The notes beneath the pieces are model-generated. The model saw only the letters and a list, made by a program, of their open reading frames with translations, did no database searches and was not told the DNA's origin. Positions 24,518 to 33,642 of a DNA stretch of 36,956 nt are shown one piece after another. The translations under genes and the position numbers were made by a program. The stretch's first letter is position 1; each line of letters opens with the position of its first letter. Source of the DNA: Betaproteobacteria bacterium (lineage in GTDB: Bacteria; Pseudomonadota; Gammaproteobacteria; Burkholderiales; Rhodocyclaceae); NCBI GenBank assembly GCA_947478755.1, contig CANJXH010000007.1, positions 1 to 36,956 on the forward strand. The letters are read 5' to 3'.

Positions 24518-26311
24518 TCAGAAACCTTGATCGGGGAAAGCGGCAACGATCGGACCGCCCTGCGCCACCGTCTTCGCCAGTGAATCAACGCCGCTGGCGA
24601 CATGGCTCATGTAAAAGCGGGCAAGTGAAACCTGGGCTGCGTAGTAGCCGGTGTCGTCCTTTCCGTCCTTGATCTTTTGTGCCGCAACGGTTGCGGCGCG
24701 CCCCCACTGCCACGCACCGCAGCTGATGCCGAGCAGATGCAGAAAGGGCACGGCAACGCCGAGCGCTGCGCCCTGGTTGCCCATGCCGACGATCAGCAGG
24801 GTCTTCCCCGCTTTGCCCAGAGTGTCGATGGTTGCCTTTAGCGGCACCGCCAGTTCCGCTGCTTCAGCGAGCGGTGAAGATGCCAGTGCTGTCAGGTCTC
24901 GGACCATTTCACCGACCAGCAGCTTGAGACTTTCACCCTGATCGCGCGCCAGTTTCCGCCCCAGCAGATCCAGGGACTGGATGCCGGTAGTGCCTTCGTA
25001 GATGGTGAGGATGCGGGCATCGCGCAGATGCTGGGCGGCGCCGGTTTCTTCGATAAAGCCCATGCCGCCGTGGATTTGCACGCCCAGTTGTGCTGCTTCG
25101 TTGCCGATTTCGGTGCTCCAGGCCTTGACGATGGGAATCAGCAGCTCAACCAGGGCATGGCTCTTGTTGCGGATATCGGCATCCGGGTGGCGGTGGCTCT
25201 TGTCGATCGCGGTGGCGACAGCATAGGCGAGCATGCGTGCCGCCTGGATGCGGGACTTGATCAGCAGCAGCATGCGCTTCACATCCGGATGCTGGATGAT
25301 CGCGACGTCATGTGCGCCGGTGACGGCATCGCGCCCCTGCTTGCGGTCGCGCGCATAGGCCAGCGCCTGCTGGTAGGCACGCTCGCCAATGGCAATGCCT
25401 TGCAGGCCAACGCTGTAACGCGCTTCGTTCATCATGACGAACATGTGTTGCAGGCCGTGGTTGGCCTCGCCAACCAGATGGCCGATGGCACCTTCCTTTT
25501 CGCCATAAACCATGACGCAGGTTGGACTGGCATGGATGCCCAGCTTGTGCTCGATGGCGATGCATTTGACGTCGTTGCGGGCGCCAAGCGAACTGTCTTC
25601 ATTGACCAGGAATTTCGGTACGACAAAAAGCGAGATGCCTTTCACGCCCGGTGGCGCATCGGGCAGCCTCGCGAGTACCAGATGAATGATGTTCTCGGTG
25701 CAATCATGTTCGCCGCAGGAAATGAATATCTTCTGGCCGAAGAGGCGATAGCTGCCGTCACTTTGCGGTTCTGCACGTGTGCGTACGGCACCAAGATCAG
25801 AACCGGCCTGGGGCTCGGTCAGGTTCATGGTGCCGCTCCAGGTGCCGTCCACCATCTTCGGCAAGTATTTCTTCTTCAATGCCTCGGAAGCTGTGAGCAC
25901 CATCGCATCAATGGCACCGATACTGAGTAGCGGCAACAGCGAAAATGCAAGATTCGACGATTGCCACATTTCCTGCAGCGGGGCCGACACCAGTCTTGAA
26001 ATTGTCTGGCCACCAAACTCTTCGGGTACTGCAACGGTGGACCAGCCGGCATTGCGATATGCGGTATAGGCATCCTTCCAGCCTTTCGGGGTCGTGACCA
26101 CATTGTCCTTGATGGTGCAGCCTTCGACGTCGCCAACCCGGTTGAGCGGTGCCAGCACTTCGGCGGAGAATTTTCCCGCCTCTTCAAGTATGGCGGCGGT
26201 GATGTCGGCGGTGCTTTCTTCAAGGCCAGGCAGGGCAGCGACCTGTTCGAGATTGCCCATTTCCTCAAGGATGAAGCGCATGTCGCGGATCGGTGGCGTG
26301 TAGGTACTCAT
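24518..26311 (-). CDS. Acyl-CoA dehydrogenase, large DmdC-like type
   Basis: A 597-residue FAD enzyme of the long acyl-CoA dehydrogenase class, with the C-terminal extension found in DmdC-like proteins (3-methylmercaptopropionyl-CoA dehydrogenase and relatives). Visible motifs are MNLTEPQAGSDLGAVRT for FAD and substrate, IHGGMGFIEETGAAQHLRD, and RILTIYEGTTGIQSLDLLGR with the likely catalytic glutamate near residue 440. It introduces a 2,3 double bond into an acyl-CoA. Chain type is unknown, and many such proteins annotated as DmdC-like act on medium- or long-chain acyl-CoAs. GGAGGAG lies well placed before the ATG. It is followed by the Rieske ferredoxin gene; ygiQ lies 61 bases upstream on the same strand. 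Confidence 0.93.
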   Translation of the reverse strand: MSTYTPPIRDMRFILEEMGNLEQVAALPGLEESTADITAAILEEAGKFSAEVLAPLNRVGDVEGCTIKDNVVTTPKGWKDAYTAYRNAGWSTVAVPEEFGGQTISRLVSAPLQEMWQSSNLAFSLLPLLSIGAIDAMVLTASEALKKKYLPKMVDGTWSGTMNLTEPQAGSDLGAVRTRAEPQSDGSYRLFGQKIFISCGEHDCTENIIHLVLARLPDAPPGVKGISLFVVPKFLVNEDSSLGARNDVKCIAIEHKLGIHASPTCVMVYGEKEGAIGHLVGEANHGLQHMFVMMNEARYSVGLQGIAIGERAYQQALAYARDRKQGRDAVTGAHDVAIIQHPDVKRMLLLIKSRIQAARMLAYAVATAIDKSHRHPDADIRNKSHALVELLIPIVKAWSTEIGNEAAQLGVQIHGGMGFIEETGAAQHLRDARILTIYEGTTGIQSLDLLGRKLARDQGESLKLLVGEMVRDLTALASSPLAEAAELAVPLKATIDTLGKAGKTLLIVGMGNQGAALGVAVPFLHLLGISCGAWQWGRAATVAAQKIKDGKDDTGYYAAQVSLARFYMSHVASGVDSLAKTVAQGGPIVAAFPDQGF

Positions 26312-26372
26312 TTGCCTTGTCTCCTCCAGACAGGGCGTCTGCCCCGATGCTTCATTGTAGCCAAGCCTGCTG

Positions 26373-28523
26373 CTATCTGGCGGCGCGCGGGGACTTTGTT
26401 GGTCTCGGCCTGGTTTTGCCGGTGCTGCGGGCTAACCTTGTTGCTGGCGTGTCAGCCGGTTGCCAGGCGGGGATCAGGTGTTTCTTGCCGTTGCCGATCA
26501 GGTCGGTGCGACCCATTTCCTTCAAGGCGTCGCGCAGCATCGGCCAGTTGCTGGCGTCGTGATAACGCAAGAAAGCCTTGTGCAGCCTGCGCTGCCGCCC
26601 GCCACGCACGATGCTTACCTTTTCGGATGTTTCGCTGACTTTGCGCAGCGGGTTCTTTTCGGTGTGCCACATCGCCGTGGCAATGGCCAGCGGCGTCGGC
26701 AAGAATGTCTGTACCTGGTCAAGGCGAAAGCCATTTCGTTTGAGCCACAGCGCCAGGTTGAGCATGTCCTCGTTGGTCGTGCCGGGATGCGCGGCGATGA
26801 AATAGGGGATCAAGTACTGCTCCTTGCCGGCTTCCTTCGAGTATTTGTCGAACAGCTGCTTGAAGCGGTCGTAGTTGCCGATGCCCGGCTTCATCATCTT
26901 CGAGAGCGGTCCTTCTTCAATGTGCTCAGGCGCGATCTTGAGATAGCCACCGACGTGATGGGTGACGAGTTCCTTGACATATTCGGGCGATTTCACCGCA
27001 AGGTCGTAACGCAGGCCCGAACTGATCAAGATTTTCTTGATGCCGGGCAGGGCACGGGCTTTACGGTAGACGTTTATCAGTGGCGCGTGATCGGTGTTGA
27101 GGTTTTCACAGACACCGGGATAGACGCATGACAGACGACGACAGGATGATTCGATTTTCGGATCCTTGCAGGCAAGCCGGTACATGTTGGCCGTTGGTCC
27201 GCCAAGGTCGGAGATGACGCCAGTGAACCCCGGCGTCTTGTCGCGGATTTCTTCTATCTCGTGGATGATCGACTCTTCCGATCGGCTCTGGATGATGCGG
27301 CCCTCGTGCTCGGTGATCGAACAGAACGTACAGCCACCAAAACAGCCGCGCATGATGTTCACGGAAAAACGGATCATCTCCCACGCCGGAATCTTGGCGT
27401 CGCCATAGCGTGGATGTGGCCGCCGCGCGTAAGGCAGGCCATAGACGTGATCCATCTCGGCGGTGGAAAGCGGTATAGGTGGCGGATTCAGCCAGACATC
27501 GCGTTCACCGTGAGCCTGCACCAATGCACGCGCATTGCCGGGGTTTGATTCAAGATGGAAAGTGCGCGAGGCATGAGCGTAGAGAATGTTGTCGCTTTTC
27601 ACGACGTCGTAGGCAGGCAGGCGCACGACCGTGTGGGCTCGTGCGTCGAGCCTGGCATCGAGACGTTCCTGCCTGGTCACCAGGCGAACGGGTACTGCAG
27701 CCGCCGGCTTGTTGGCTGCCGCTGCAGGAATGCTTTGTTTTTCTTCCATTGCATACGGATCGGCGTGCATGACGGGGGCACCCGGTGTATCCACCGTGGT
27801 GGATGACGCTTCCACCCAGTCGGCGGAAGGTTTCCAGCCGTGCGGCACCATGAAAGCCGTGCCACGCAAATCACGTATTGCGTCAATCCGGTTGTCTTTT
27901 GCCAGTCGATGTGCGATCTCGATGATCGCGCGTTCGGCATTGCCGAATACCAGCAGGTCGGCCTTGCTGTCCGGCAGCACCGAACGGCGAACCTTGTCCG
28001 ACCAGTAGTCGTAGTGGGCAATGCGGCGCAGCGAGGCCTCGATGCTGCCGACAACGATGTTGGCATCTGGGTAGGCTTCGCGTGCACGCTGCGCATAGAC
28101 CACCACGGCGCGATCAGGACGTCTGTCGGCTGCGCCGTCCGGTGTGTATGCATCGTCCGAGCGTGGCTTCTTGTCCGATGTGTAGCGATTGACCATCGAG
28201 TCCATGTTGCCGGCGGTGATGCCGAAAAACAGGTTTGGCTTTCCCAACTCGCGAAAGTCGCTGGCTGAATGCCAGTCGGGCTGGCTGATGATGCCAACGC
28301 GGAAACCTTGCGCCTCCAGCAATCTGCCAATCAGGGCCATGCCGAAACTGGGGTGGTCGATGTAGGCATCGCCGGTGACGATGATGACGTCGCAGGAATC
28401 CCATCCAAGTTGTTCCATTTCCACCCGGGTTGTCGGCAGGAAGGGGGCAACGCCATAGCGCTTTGCCCAGTAGGGGCGGTAGCTGTCGATCGGCTTTGCG
28501 GAGTTTTGTTTTGCAGTAATCAT
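26373..28523 (-). CDS. ygiQ: YgiQ family radical SAM protein
   Basis: From the ATG at 28523 this is a 716-residue protein. The N-terminal part has the YgiQ block [20 protein letters not shown] followed by [15 protein letters not shown]. The radical SAM cluster motif CFGGCTFC (Cx3Cx2C) lies near residues 391-399. The C-terminal part carries conserved segments such as [15 protein letters not shown]. The family is widespread, and its substrate was unknown to my knowledge. The frame is open up to 28589 with other ATG codons, so the start is uncertain by about 22 residues; a longer start would overlap the divergent TonB-like gene. The protein is cytoplasmic. Confidence 0.93.
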   Translation of the reverse strand: MITAKQNSAKPIDSYRPYWAKRYGVAPFLPTTRVEMEQLGWDSCDVIIVTGDAYIDHPSFGMALIGRLLEAQGFRVGIISQPDWHSASDFRELGKPNLFFGITAGNMDSMVNRYTSDKKPRSDDAYTPDGAADRRPDRAVVVYAQRAREAYPDANIVVGSIEASLRRIAHYDYWSDKVRRSVLPDSKADLLVFGNAERAIIEIAHRLAKDNRIDAIRDLRGTAFMVPHGWKPSADWVEASSTTVDTPGAPVMHADPYAMEEKQSIPAAAANKPAAAVPVRLVTRQERLDARLDARAHTVVRLPAYDVVKSDNILYAHASRTFHLESNPGNARALVQAHGERDVWLNPPPIPLSTAEMDHVYGLPYARRPHPRYGDAKIPAWEMIRFSVNIMRGCFGGCTFCSITEHEGRIIQSRSEESIIHEIEEIRDKTPGFTGVISDLGGPTANMYRLACKDPKIESSCRRLSCVYPGVCENLNTDHAPLINVYRKARALPGIKKILISSGLRYDLAVKSPEYVKELVTHHVGGYLKIAPEHIEEGPLSKMMKPGIGNYDRFKQLFDKYSKEAGKEQYLIPYFIAAHPGTTNEDMLNLALWLKRNGFRLDQVQTFLPTPLAIATAMWHTEKNPLRKVSETSEKVSIVRGGRQRRLHKAFLRYHDASNWPMLRDALKEMGRTDLIGNGKKHLIPAWQPADTPATRLARSTGKTRPRPTKSPRAAR

Positions 28524-28579
28524 TGCAGCCAAGTATATTCGACCAACCCCGCTTTCCATCGGCTTTTCCAGCATTTGCA

Positions 28580-29254
28580 ATGTCCTCAAACCCGCGTTAT
28601 CACCAAGGTTTCATCTGGCGTGCACTGGCGATATCGCTGCTGGTACACGGCTTGATATTGTTGCAGCCGGGTATGGGGAATCAAGGTGCGTCGGGCGTTC
28701 AGCCCACATCACTCGTTGCCATGTTGCGCCCGCAATTGTCGTCGCCCGCTGTCATGAACAATCCGGCTCATCCCGCAGTGGCGCATCCTCCTCGTTCGCA
28801 GCCCGTGCCAAATAAATTCCCCGGCGCCAGCCTGGATGCCGGCGTGCGGGCGGCTACTCAAGTTGCGTCTGACTCGGTGGCAGGCAATCCGACAGGTGTC
28901 GCTGTGGCGAGTACGGCCAGACCCATGATGCAAAACGCGGGCGAACTGGAATTTTCCGAAGGGAAAAAATCCTATTTGTTTGCCATCGCTGCCGAAGCGC
29001 GTCGCGTCAGAAAATATCCGCCGCGGGCGTTTGCTGCGGGGTGGCAGGGTACGGCGGAGATACAGATCAACGTGGCGATCGGCGGCGTGGTTCAGCCGCC
29101 CCGGCTGCACAGATCAAGCGGGTATGCCGATATCGATGAAGCCGCGTTGGCATTCGTCGATATTGCTCAGCAAAGGACCGTGGTGCCGGAAAGCTTGCGC
29201 AATCGCGCTTTTGATGTCGTGGTTCCTGTCAGCTTCACCATCAACAACCGTTAG
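28580..29254 (+). CDS. TonB-like energy transducer protein
   Basis: A 224-residue protein with one N-terminal membrane helix ([19 protein letters not shown], residues 13-31); the SLLVHG pattern is typical of TonB N-termini. A proline-rich middle ([19 protein letters not shown]) follows. The C-terminal domain, [20 protein letters not shown] with V..GGV.. and [15 protein letters not shown], is the TonB_C fold. It would couple the proton motive force to outer-membrane transport. No exbB, exbD or receptor gene is nearby, so it must use partners encoded elsewhere. It is divergent from ygiQ with a 56-base gap and converges on the Nudix gene. Confidence 0.85.
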   Translation: MSSNPRYHQGFIWRALAISLLVHGLILLQPGMGNQGASGVQPTSLVAMLRPQLSSPAVMNNPAHPAVAHPPRSQPVPNKFPGASLDAGVRAATQVASDSVAGNPTGVAVASTARPMMQNAGELEFSEGKKSYLFAIAAEARRVRKYPPRAFAAGWQGTAEIQINVAIGGVVQPPRLHRSSGYADIDEAALAFVDIAQQRTVVPESLRNRAFDVVVPVSFTINNR

Positions 29255-29269
29255 CGTTGCAACGGATTG

Positions 29270-29821
29270 TTATTCGTGCGGCTGCAGTTCCAGCGCACGA
29301 AACTGGAAAGATCCCCCGGCGCGGCGGTCGGCGAAAAAATGCTGCAGCGTCAGTCGCACTGTGCGAAACGCGATCTCGTTCCAGGGGATTTCTTCCTCGT
29401 TGAACAAGCGCAATTCCAGCGTTTCTTCTCCTGCCGCAAAATCCAGATCAAGCAGTTTCGCGTGGTAGATCACGTGTACCTGGCTGATATGGGGCAGGCT
29501 GATCATGGTGGACACATCACCCAGCGCAATTCGTGCGCATGCTTCTTCAAGCGTCTCGCGTATCGCCGCAGCGCCGACAGACTCGTCGTTCTCCATGAAG
29601 CCCGCAGGGAGCGTCCATTTGCCATAGGCCGGTTCAATTGCTCGGCGGCAAAGCAATACCTGATTACCCCACATGGGCATGGTGCCCACCACAAGCTTCG
29701 GGTTCAGGTAGTGAATGGTTTCGCAGGCGTCGCAAACATGCCGCAGCATGCTGTCACCTTGGGGCACTTTGCGAACCACTTTGGCACCGCAAACGCTGCA
29801 AAAATTGACTTCCGGATTCAT
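29270..29821 (-). CDS. Nudix hydrolase with N-terminal zinc ribbon
   Basis: A 183-residue protein. C8-x2-C11 and C30-x2-C33 form a zinc ribbon. The Nudix box starts at G74 (GFMENDESVGAAAIRETLEE) with E80, R88, E89, E92 and E93 in place; the final glycine of the consensus is replaced by cysteine after A95. The family cleaves nucleoside diphosphates linked to another group. The zinc ribbon recalls NudC, but the protein is shorter and lacks the NudC N-terminal domain. Substrate not assigned. It converges on the TonB-like gene with 15 bases between stops. Confidence 0.9.
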   Translation of the reverse strand: MNPEVNFCSVCGAKVVRKVPQGDSMLRHVCDACETIHYLNPKLVVGTMPMWGNQVLLCRRAIEPAYGKWTLPAGFMENDESVGAAAIRETLEEACARIALGDVSTMISLPHISQVHVIYHAKLLDLDFAAGEETLELRLFNEEEIPWNEIAFRTVRLTLQHFFADRRAGGSFQFRALELQPHE

Positions 29822-30054
29822 GCGCCGATTGTAAACCGCATTTTTCCGCCGCCGAATGCGGCATATATGGGCGATCAGGAAACAATGCGCCGAATTACAG
29901 GGCTTCTTGTTGCCTTGCTCGTGGAAACGGAATTTTGTTCAGCGACTAAGATGCTCAAACAGTGGAAAATGCCTCAAGCCAAACGCTTGGGCTAGCTGGT
30001 TCCGGCATCGGTCGAACCTTGGTTATTAAAATAAAATCAATGGAATAGATAGTG

Positions 30055-30077
30055 TTTGTAAGGTTTTATCTTACAAA
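30055..30077. promoter_or_regulatory. Inverted repeat upstream of flhDC
   Basis: TTTGTAAG (30055-30062) and CTTACAAA (30070-30077) form a perfect 8-bp dyad with a 7-base spacer, 115 bases before flhD. The region 29822-30192 is otherwise gene-free and becomes clearly AT-rich from about 30020 to 30085. This is where regulators of flagellar master genes usually act. It could be an operator for a dimeric regulator. It lacks a following T run, so it is not a terminator. Confidence 0.45.
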
Positions 30078-30192
30078 TATTTCCTGTTTACTCTGACGCA
30101 AACTTCCGCTGTCTACCTCTGTTATCAAGTCTGTGGGTAATCAAGAATGTCTCCATCGCCTCAATTGTTTACGGGCGTTTTTTAAGGAGCGC

Positions 30193-30513
30193 ATGATGAG
30201 TCTGGCCGATACCCATAACGACATTAAAGAAGTCAATCTCGCCTACCTGATGCTGGCTCAGAACATGATTCGAGCAGATCGAGCCGGCGCCGTTTTTCGT
30301 CTCGGAATCAGCGATGAAATCGCTGACATTCTGGATCGCCTGACGCCCGGGCAAATCCTCAAGATGGCCGCTTCGGACATGCTGATCTGCAATTTCCGCT
30401 TTGATGACAAGCTGTTACTGAACTTGCTTGCCAATCATGAGCGCGAGCGTGGCGTCGGCCACTTTCATGCCGCCATTCTTGCCGCCGGCAAGCCTGTCGA
30501 AAGCGTTGTCTGA
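30193..30513 (+). CDS. flhD: Flagellar master regulator subunit FlhD
   Basis: A 106-residue protein, the normal FlhD size. DIKEVNLAYLMLAQNMIRAD and the helix-turn region AVFRLGISDEIADILDRLTP are highly typical. With FlhC it forms the FlhD4C2 complex that activates class II flagellar promoters. AAGGAG precedes the ATG pair at 30193 and 30196. Upstream is a 371-base gene-free region with an inverted repeat; downstream, flhC follows after 15 bases. The master-regulator type of control is common in Burkholderiales and enterobacteria. Confidence 0.95.
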   Translation: MMSLADTHNDIKEVNLAYLMLAQNMIRADRAGAVFRLGISDEIADILDRLTPGQILKMAASDMLICNFRFDDKLLLNLLANHERERGVGHFHAAILAAGKPVESVV

Positions 30514-30528
30514 CCGGAGGCGATCGCC

Positions 30529-31074
30529 ATGCGCAATAAATCATTGATTCTGGAAGCACGGGACATCCGTCTTGCCGTTGAACTCATTGAGCTCGGCGCC
30601 CGGCTCCAGTTGCTGGAGGCGGAAACCAAGCTTTCGCGGGAACGTCTGCTCAAGCTCTACAAGGAAGTCCGCGGCGAGTCGCCACCCAAGGGCATGTTGC
30701 CGTTTTCCACCGACTGGTTCATGACCTGGCAGCCCAATATCCACGCTTCATTGTTCATGGCTTACTACCGTTTTTTTGAGAAAAACACCCAGCTGCGTGG
30801 TCTTGAACTGATCATCAAGTCGTACCGGATGTATGTGGAACAGGTGGAGAGAGGGCAGATGGAGCGTGTCCTTTCCCTGACGCGTGCATGGACCATGGTG
30901 CGATTCTTTGATGCCAAGATGTTGCAGATGGCCACATGCAAAGAATGCACGGGACATTTTGTGGCTCATGCCTATGATCCGACAAAAGGCTATGTATGCG
31001 GCCTTTGCCACATGCCTGCCCGTGCCGGCAAGACCCGAAAGGCCATTGCGGCCGCGGCAGCCAGCGCGGCTTGA
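30529..31074 (+). CDS. flhC: Flagellar master regulator subunit FlhC
   Basis: A 181-residue protein. Zinc ligands C137, C140, C157 and C160 (ATCKECTGHF and YVCGLC) match FlhC. The segments LIELGARLQLLEAETKLSRE and GMLPFSTDWFMTWQPNIHAS are conserved. It binds DNA as part of FlhD4C2. The last residues are alanine-rich and basic. It is cotranscribed with flhD; CGGAGG lies before the ATG. A strong terminator follows 16 bases after the stop, which separates flhDC from motAB. Confidence 0.96.
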   Translation: MRNKSLILEARDIRLAVELIELGARLQLLEAETKLSRERLLKLYKEVRGESPPKGMLPFSTDWFMTWQPNIHASLFMAYYRFFEKNTQLRGLELIIKSYRMYVEQVERGQMERVLSLTRAWTMVRFFDAKMLQMATCKECTGHFVAHAYDPTKGYVCGLCHMPARAGKTRKAIAAAAASAA

Positions 31075-31090
31075 CCCCCGGTTTTCGACA

Positions 31091-31121
31091 CCCCCTCAGT
31101 GGCAACACTGAGGGGGTTTTT
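31091..31121 (+). terminator. Rho-independent terminator after flhC
   Basis: CCCCCTCAGTG (31091-31101) and CACTGAGGGGG (31106-31116) form a perfect 11-bp stem with a GCAA tetraloop, followed by TTTTT. It is very strong, so motAB needs its own promoter. Confidence 0.95.
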
Positions 31122-31224
31122 GTTTGTGCGAAAACTCTGTGAGACACTTCAGAGTCGTCAATTGCTGTCGTTAAATGACAGGTGTGCGCCCTCAATGGCC
31201 GGGTGCCCCCTCGAGGGTCTATAA

Positions 31225-32085
31225 ATGTTTGTCATCATTGGATATATCGTCATCGTCGGGTCGGTGCTGGGTGGCTATGTGCTGGCGGGCGGCCATCTTG
31301 CGGGGTTGTTTCAGCCGACCGAGCTTTTGACCATTGCAGGTGCTGCCGGCGGCGCATTTTTTGTCGCCAATTCGCCCAAAGTGGTGAAGGCAACATTGAA
31401 GACGATACCCAAGGTTTTCAAGGGGTCCAAGGTCAACAAAGCCCTGTACATGGATTTGCTGGCCATGATGTACGAGATATTGGGCAAGGTTCGCAAGGAA
31501 GGGTTGATGTCGATCGAAGGCGATATCGAGGATCCTCATGCCAGCCCCATTTTTTCAAAATACCCCACCATCGCCCACGATCATCACTTGATAGAGTTTC
31601 TGACGGATTACCTGCGCATGATGGTGGGCGGCAATCTCAATGCGTTCGAGATTGAAAACCTGATGGATAACGAAATCGAGACCCACCATCAGGAAGGCCA
31701 TATCCCGATTCATGCCATCGCCCGCGTCGCCGACGGTACCCCTGCATTTGGTATCGTTTCCGCCGTCATGGGGGTGGTGCATACGATGGGTTCGGTCGGC
31801 CTGCCGCCAGCAGAGTTGGGCGAATTGATCGGTGCCGCGCTGGTGGGCACTTTTCTCGGCATTTTGATTGCCTATGGTTTCGTCGCACCGTTGGGTAACG
31901 CGCTGGAAGGCAAACTGGAAGAGGAAACCAAAGTCTACCAATGCATGAAAGTCGTTCTGCTCGCCAGCATGAATGGTTACGCACCCCAGGTCGCCGTCGA
32001 GTTCGGGCGGAAAGTGCTGTTCTCTTCCGATCGTCCGTCCTTCCGTGAACTGGAAGATGACCTCAAGTCGCGCAAGAGCAAGTAA
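31225..32085 (+). CDS. motA: Flagellar motor stator protein MotA
   Basis: A 286-residue inner-membrane protein with four expected helices. It opens MFVIIGYIVIVGSVLGGYVL, then LLTIAGAAGGAFFVANSPK; the later helices include FGIVSAVMGVVHTMGSVGLP and LVGTFLGILIAYGFVAPLGN. The cytoplasmic loop between helices 2 and 3 has the usual charged residues that contact FliG. It forms the proton channel of the stator with MotB. The 104 bases after the flhC terminator hold a small dyad (ACTCTG and CAGAGT at 31134 and 31150), but I could not find a convincing sigma28 promoter there. motB follows after 34 bases. Confidence 0.96.
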   Translation: MFVIIGYIVIVGSVLGGYVLAGGHLAGLFQPTELLTIAGAAGGAFFVANSPKVVKATLKTIPKVFKGSKVNKALYMDLLAMMYEILGKVRKEGLMSIEGDIEDPHASPIFSKYPTIAHDHHLIEFLTDYLRMMVGGNLNAFEIENLMDNEIETHHQEGHIPIHAIARVADGTPAFGIVSAVMGVVHTMGSVGLPPAELGELIGAALVGTFLGILIAYGFVAPLGNALEGKLEEETKVYQCMKVVLLASMNGYAPQVAVEFGRKVLFSSDRPSFRELEDDLKSRKSK

Positions 32086-32119
32086 TCCAACCTGAGACAG
32101 CGCAGCAAGAGTCCATATC

Positions 32120-33073
32120 GTGAGCGACAACACCCAGCAACCCATCATCGTCAAGCGCATCAAGAAGGTCGCCGGCGGCCATCATGGTGGTGCGTGGAAG
32201 ATTGCCTATGCGGACTTCATGACGGCAATGATGGCGTTTTTCCTGCTCATGTGGCTGCTCGGGTCGACCACCAAGGGCGATCTCAAGGGCATTGCCGACT
32301 ATTTCAATACGCCGCTCAAAGTTGCCATGGCCGGTGGCTCAGGTTCGGGTGACTCCTCGTCCATCCTCCAGGGGGGAGGGGAAGACCTGACTCGTGCCGC
32401 CGGCCAGGTAAAGCGCGGAGAAACAGAAGCAAAGCGGCGCACTATCAATCTTCAAGCCTTGAAAGCTGACTTTGAGAGAGGTGAGAAAGTAAAGCTTGAG
32501 TCACTCAAGGGGCAACTTGAGACATTGATTGAATCAAGCCCGATGCTGAAGCAGTTCAAGAATCAGATGCTGCTTGATCTGACGACTGAAGGTTTGCGCA
32601 TCCAGATTGTTGACGAAAAAAATCGTCCCATGTTTGATTCGGCGAGTTCGGAACTCAAACCCTACACGCGCGAGATATTGCGCGAGATCGGGCACGAACT
32701 GAACAAGGTGCAAAACCCCATATCACTTGCCGGGCACACTGATGCTGCTGGCTACGGTGGCGGTGGGGTTGGCTTTGGCAATTGGGAGCTATCGACCAAT
32801 CGTGCCAATGCGTCGCGTCGCGAGTTGGTCGCGGGCGGCATGGCCGACTCGAAAATCATGCGGGTAGTGGGCCTTTCGTCTACCGTGCTGTTCGACAAAA
32901 AAGACCCGTATAACCCGATCAATCGCCGTATCAGCATCATCGTGCTCAACCAGCGCACCGTCGACGCCATTCTCAATGACGGACAGGAAAACGATCAGGA
33001 TGGCGGTGGCTTCATTGGTGCCAATGGCCTGCCGGTCGGGTCAGATGCAGCACCGACGCAGCAGCAGCATTAA
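32120..33073 (+). CDS. motB: Flagellar motor stator protein MotB
   Basis: A 317-residue protein with a GTG start. The single membrane helix (about residues 29-48) contains the proton-carrying aspartate D32 in YADFMTAMMAFFLLMWLLG, the same position as in E. coli. The periplasmic part ends in an OmpA-like peptidoglycan-binding domain (SLAGHTDAAGYGGG, STNRANASRRELV, NPINRRISIIVL). It anchors the stator to the cell wall. The tail is glutamine-rich. It converges on, and overlaps by four bases with, the stop of the deazaflavin-family gene on the other strand. Confidence 0.96.
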   Translation: MSDNTQQPIIVKRIKKVAGGHHGGAWKIAYADFMTAMMAFFLLMWLLGSTTKGDLKGIADYFNTPLKVAMAGGSGSGDSSSILQGGGEDLTRAAGQVKRGETEAKRRTINLQALKADFERGEKVKLESLKGQLETLIESSPMLKQFKNQMLLDLTTEGLRIQIVDEKNRPMFDSASSELKPYTREILREIGHELNKVQNPISLAGHTDAAGYGGGGVGFGNWELSTNRANASRRELVAGGMADSKIMRVVGLSSTVLFDKKDPYNPINRRISIIVLNQRTVDAILNDGQENDQDGGGFIGANGLPVGSDAAPTQQQH

Positions 33074-33537
33074 TTGCGCGGCGAACAGACAAACACGGGT
33101 ATTTCACGCGTAGTGAGCTTCTGGTAGGCATCGAAGCTGCCGTAGCTTGCTACTACCTTTGGCCACAGAGTCTGCCGTTCTGCGGAAGAAGCCTCGCGCG
33201 CCAGCATCTTTCGTTTTTGCGCGCCCAGCTGAATTTCGATCTCCGGCTGTGCCTTGAGGTTGTAGTACCACACGGGGTGTTGTGGCGCACCGCCGAGGGA
33301 AGCCACGAGCAGCACATTGTCGCCATCGGCCGTGTACATCAGCGCAATGGTTTTTTGCTTGCCGCTTTTGTGTCCGGTCATCGTGACCAGGCATATATCG
33401 CCGCCTTCGGCCTTGTTGATCAGCCGCCCGCCACTCAGGCGATAGACCACCACGTTGATCCATGTGACAAAACGCACCAGTAGCTTTTTCGTGGCGGCAC
33501 GGCTTTTCAGGCCTTTTTGGGTATTCTCGTTGTTCAT
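33070..33537 (-). CDS. Deazaflavin (F420)-dependent nitroreductase-family protein
   Basis: A 155-residue split-barrel protein of the Ddn/DUF385 type. The pattern GGDICLVTMTGHKSGKQKTI followed by VLLVASLGGAPQHPVWYYNL is the hallmark of this family. In mycobacteria such enzymes use cofactor F420 to reduce quinones or nitro compounds; proteobacterial members may use F420 or another flavin, or act without it. The N-terminus is basic with a hydrophobic stretch (LLVRFVTWINVVVYRL) that may associate with the membrane, as in Ddn. It is divergent from a second split-barrel gene with a palindrome between. No F420 biosynthesis gene is in the window. Confidence 0.8.
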   Translation of the reverse strand: MNNENTQKGLKSRAATKKLLVRFVTWINVVVYRLSGGRLINKAEGGDICLVTMTGHKSGKQKTIALMYTADGDNVLLVASLGGAPQHPVWYYNLKAQPEIEIQLGAQKRKMLAREASSAERQTLWPKVVASYGSFDAYQKLTTREIPVFVCSPRN

Positions 33538-33581
33538 TGAAAGACTCCCTGTAATTGCGTATTGAGTGAAAAATTCATCCG

Positions 33582-33604
33582 GCGAATAGTACGGTACGAT
33601 TCGC
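33582..33604. promoter_or_regulatory. 23-bp palindrome between two split-barrel genes
   Basis: The half GCGAATAGTAC (33582-33592) and the half GTACGATTCGC (33594-33604) are reverse complements except at one position, around a central G. The dyad lies near the middle of the 105-bp gap between the divergent starts at 33537 and 33643. The length and symmetry suit an operator for a dimeric regulator such as a TetR-type repressor. No regulator gene is adjacent, and the binder is unknown. Confidence 0.6.
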
Positions 33605-33642
33605 GCTGACCTGTTTCATCACTGTATTTGGAGGAGTCACAA

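Noticed and set aside
31160-31200. Sigma28 promoter before motA
   Set aside because: A TTAAA block is present, but the matching GCCGATAA-type block at the right distance is poor.
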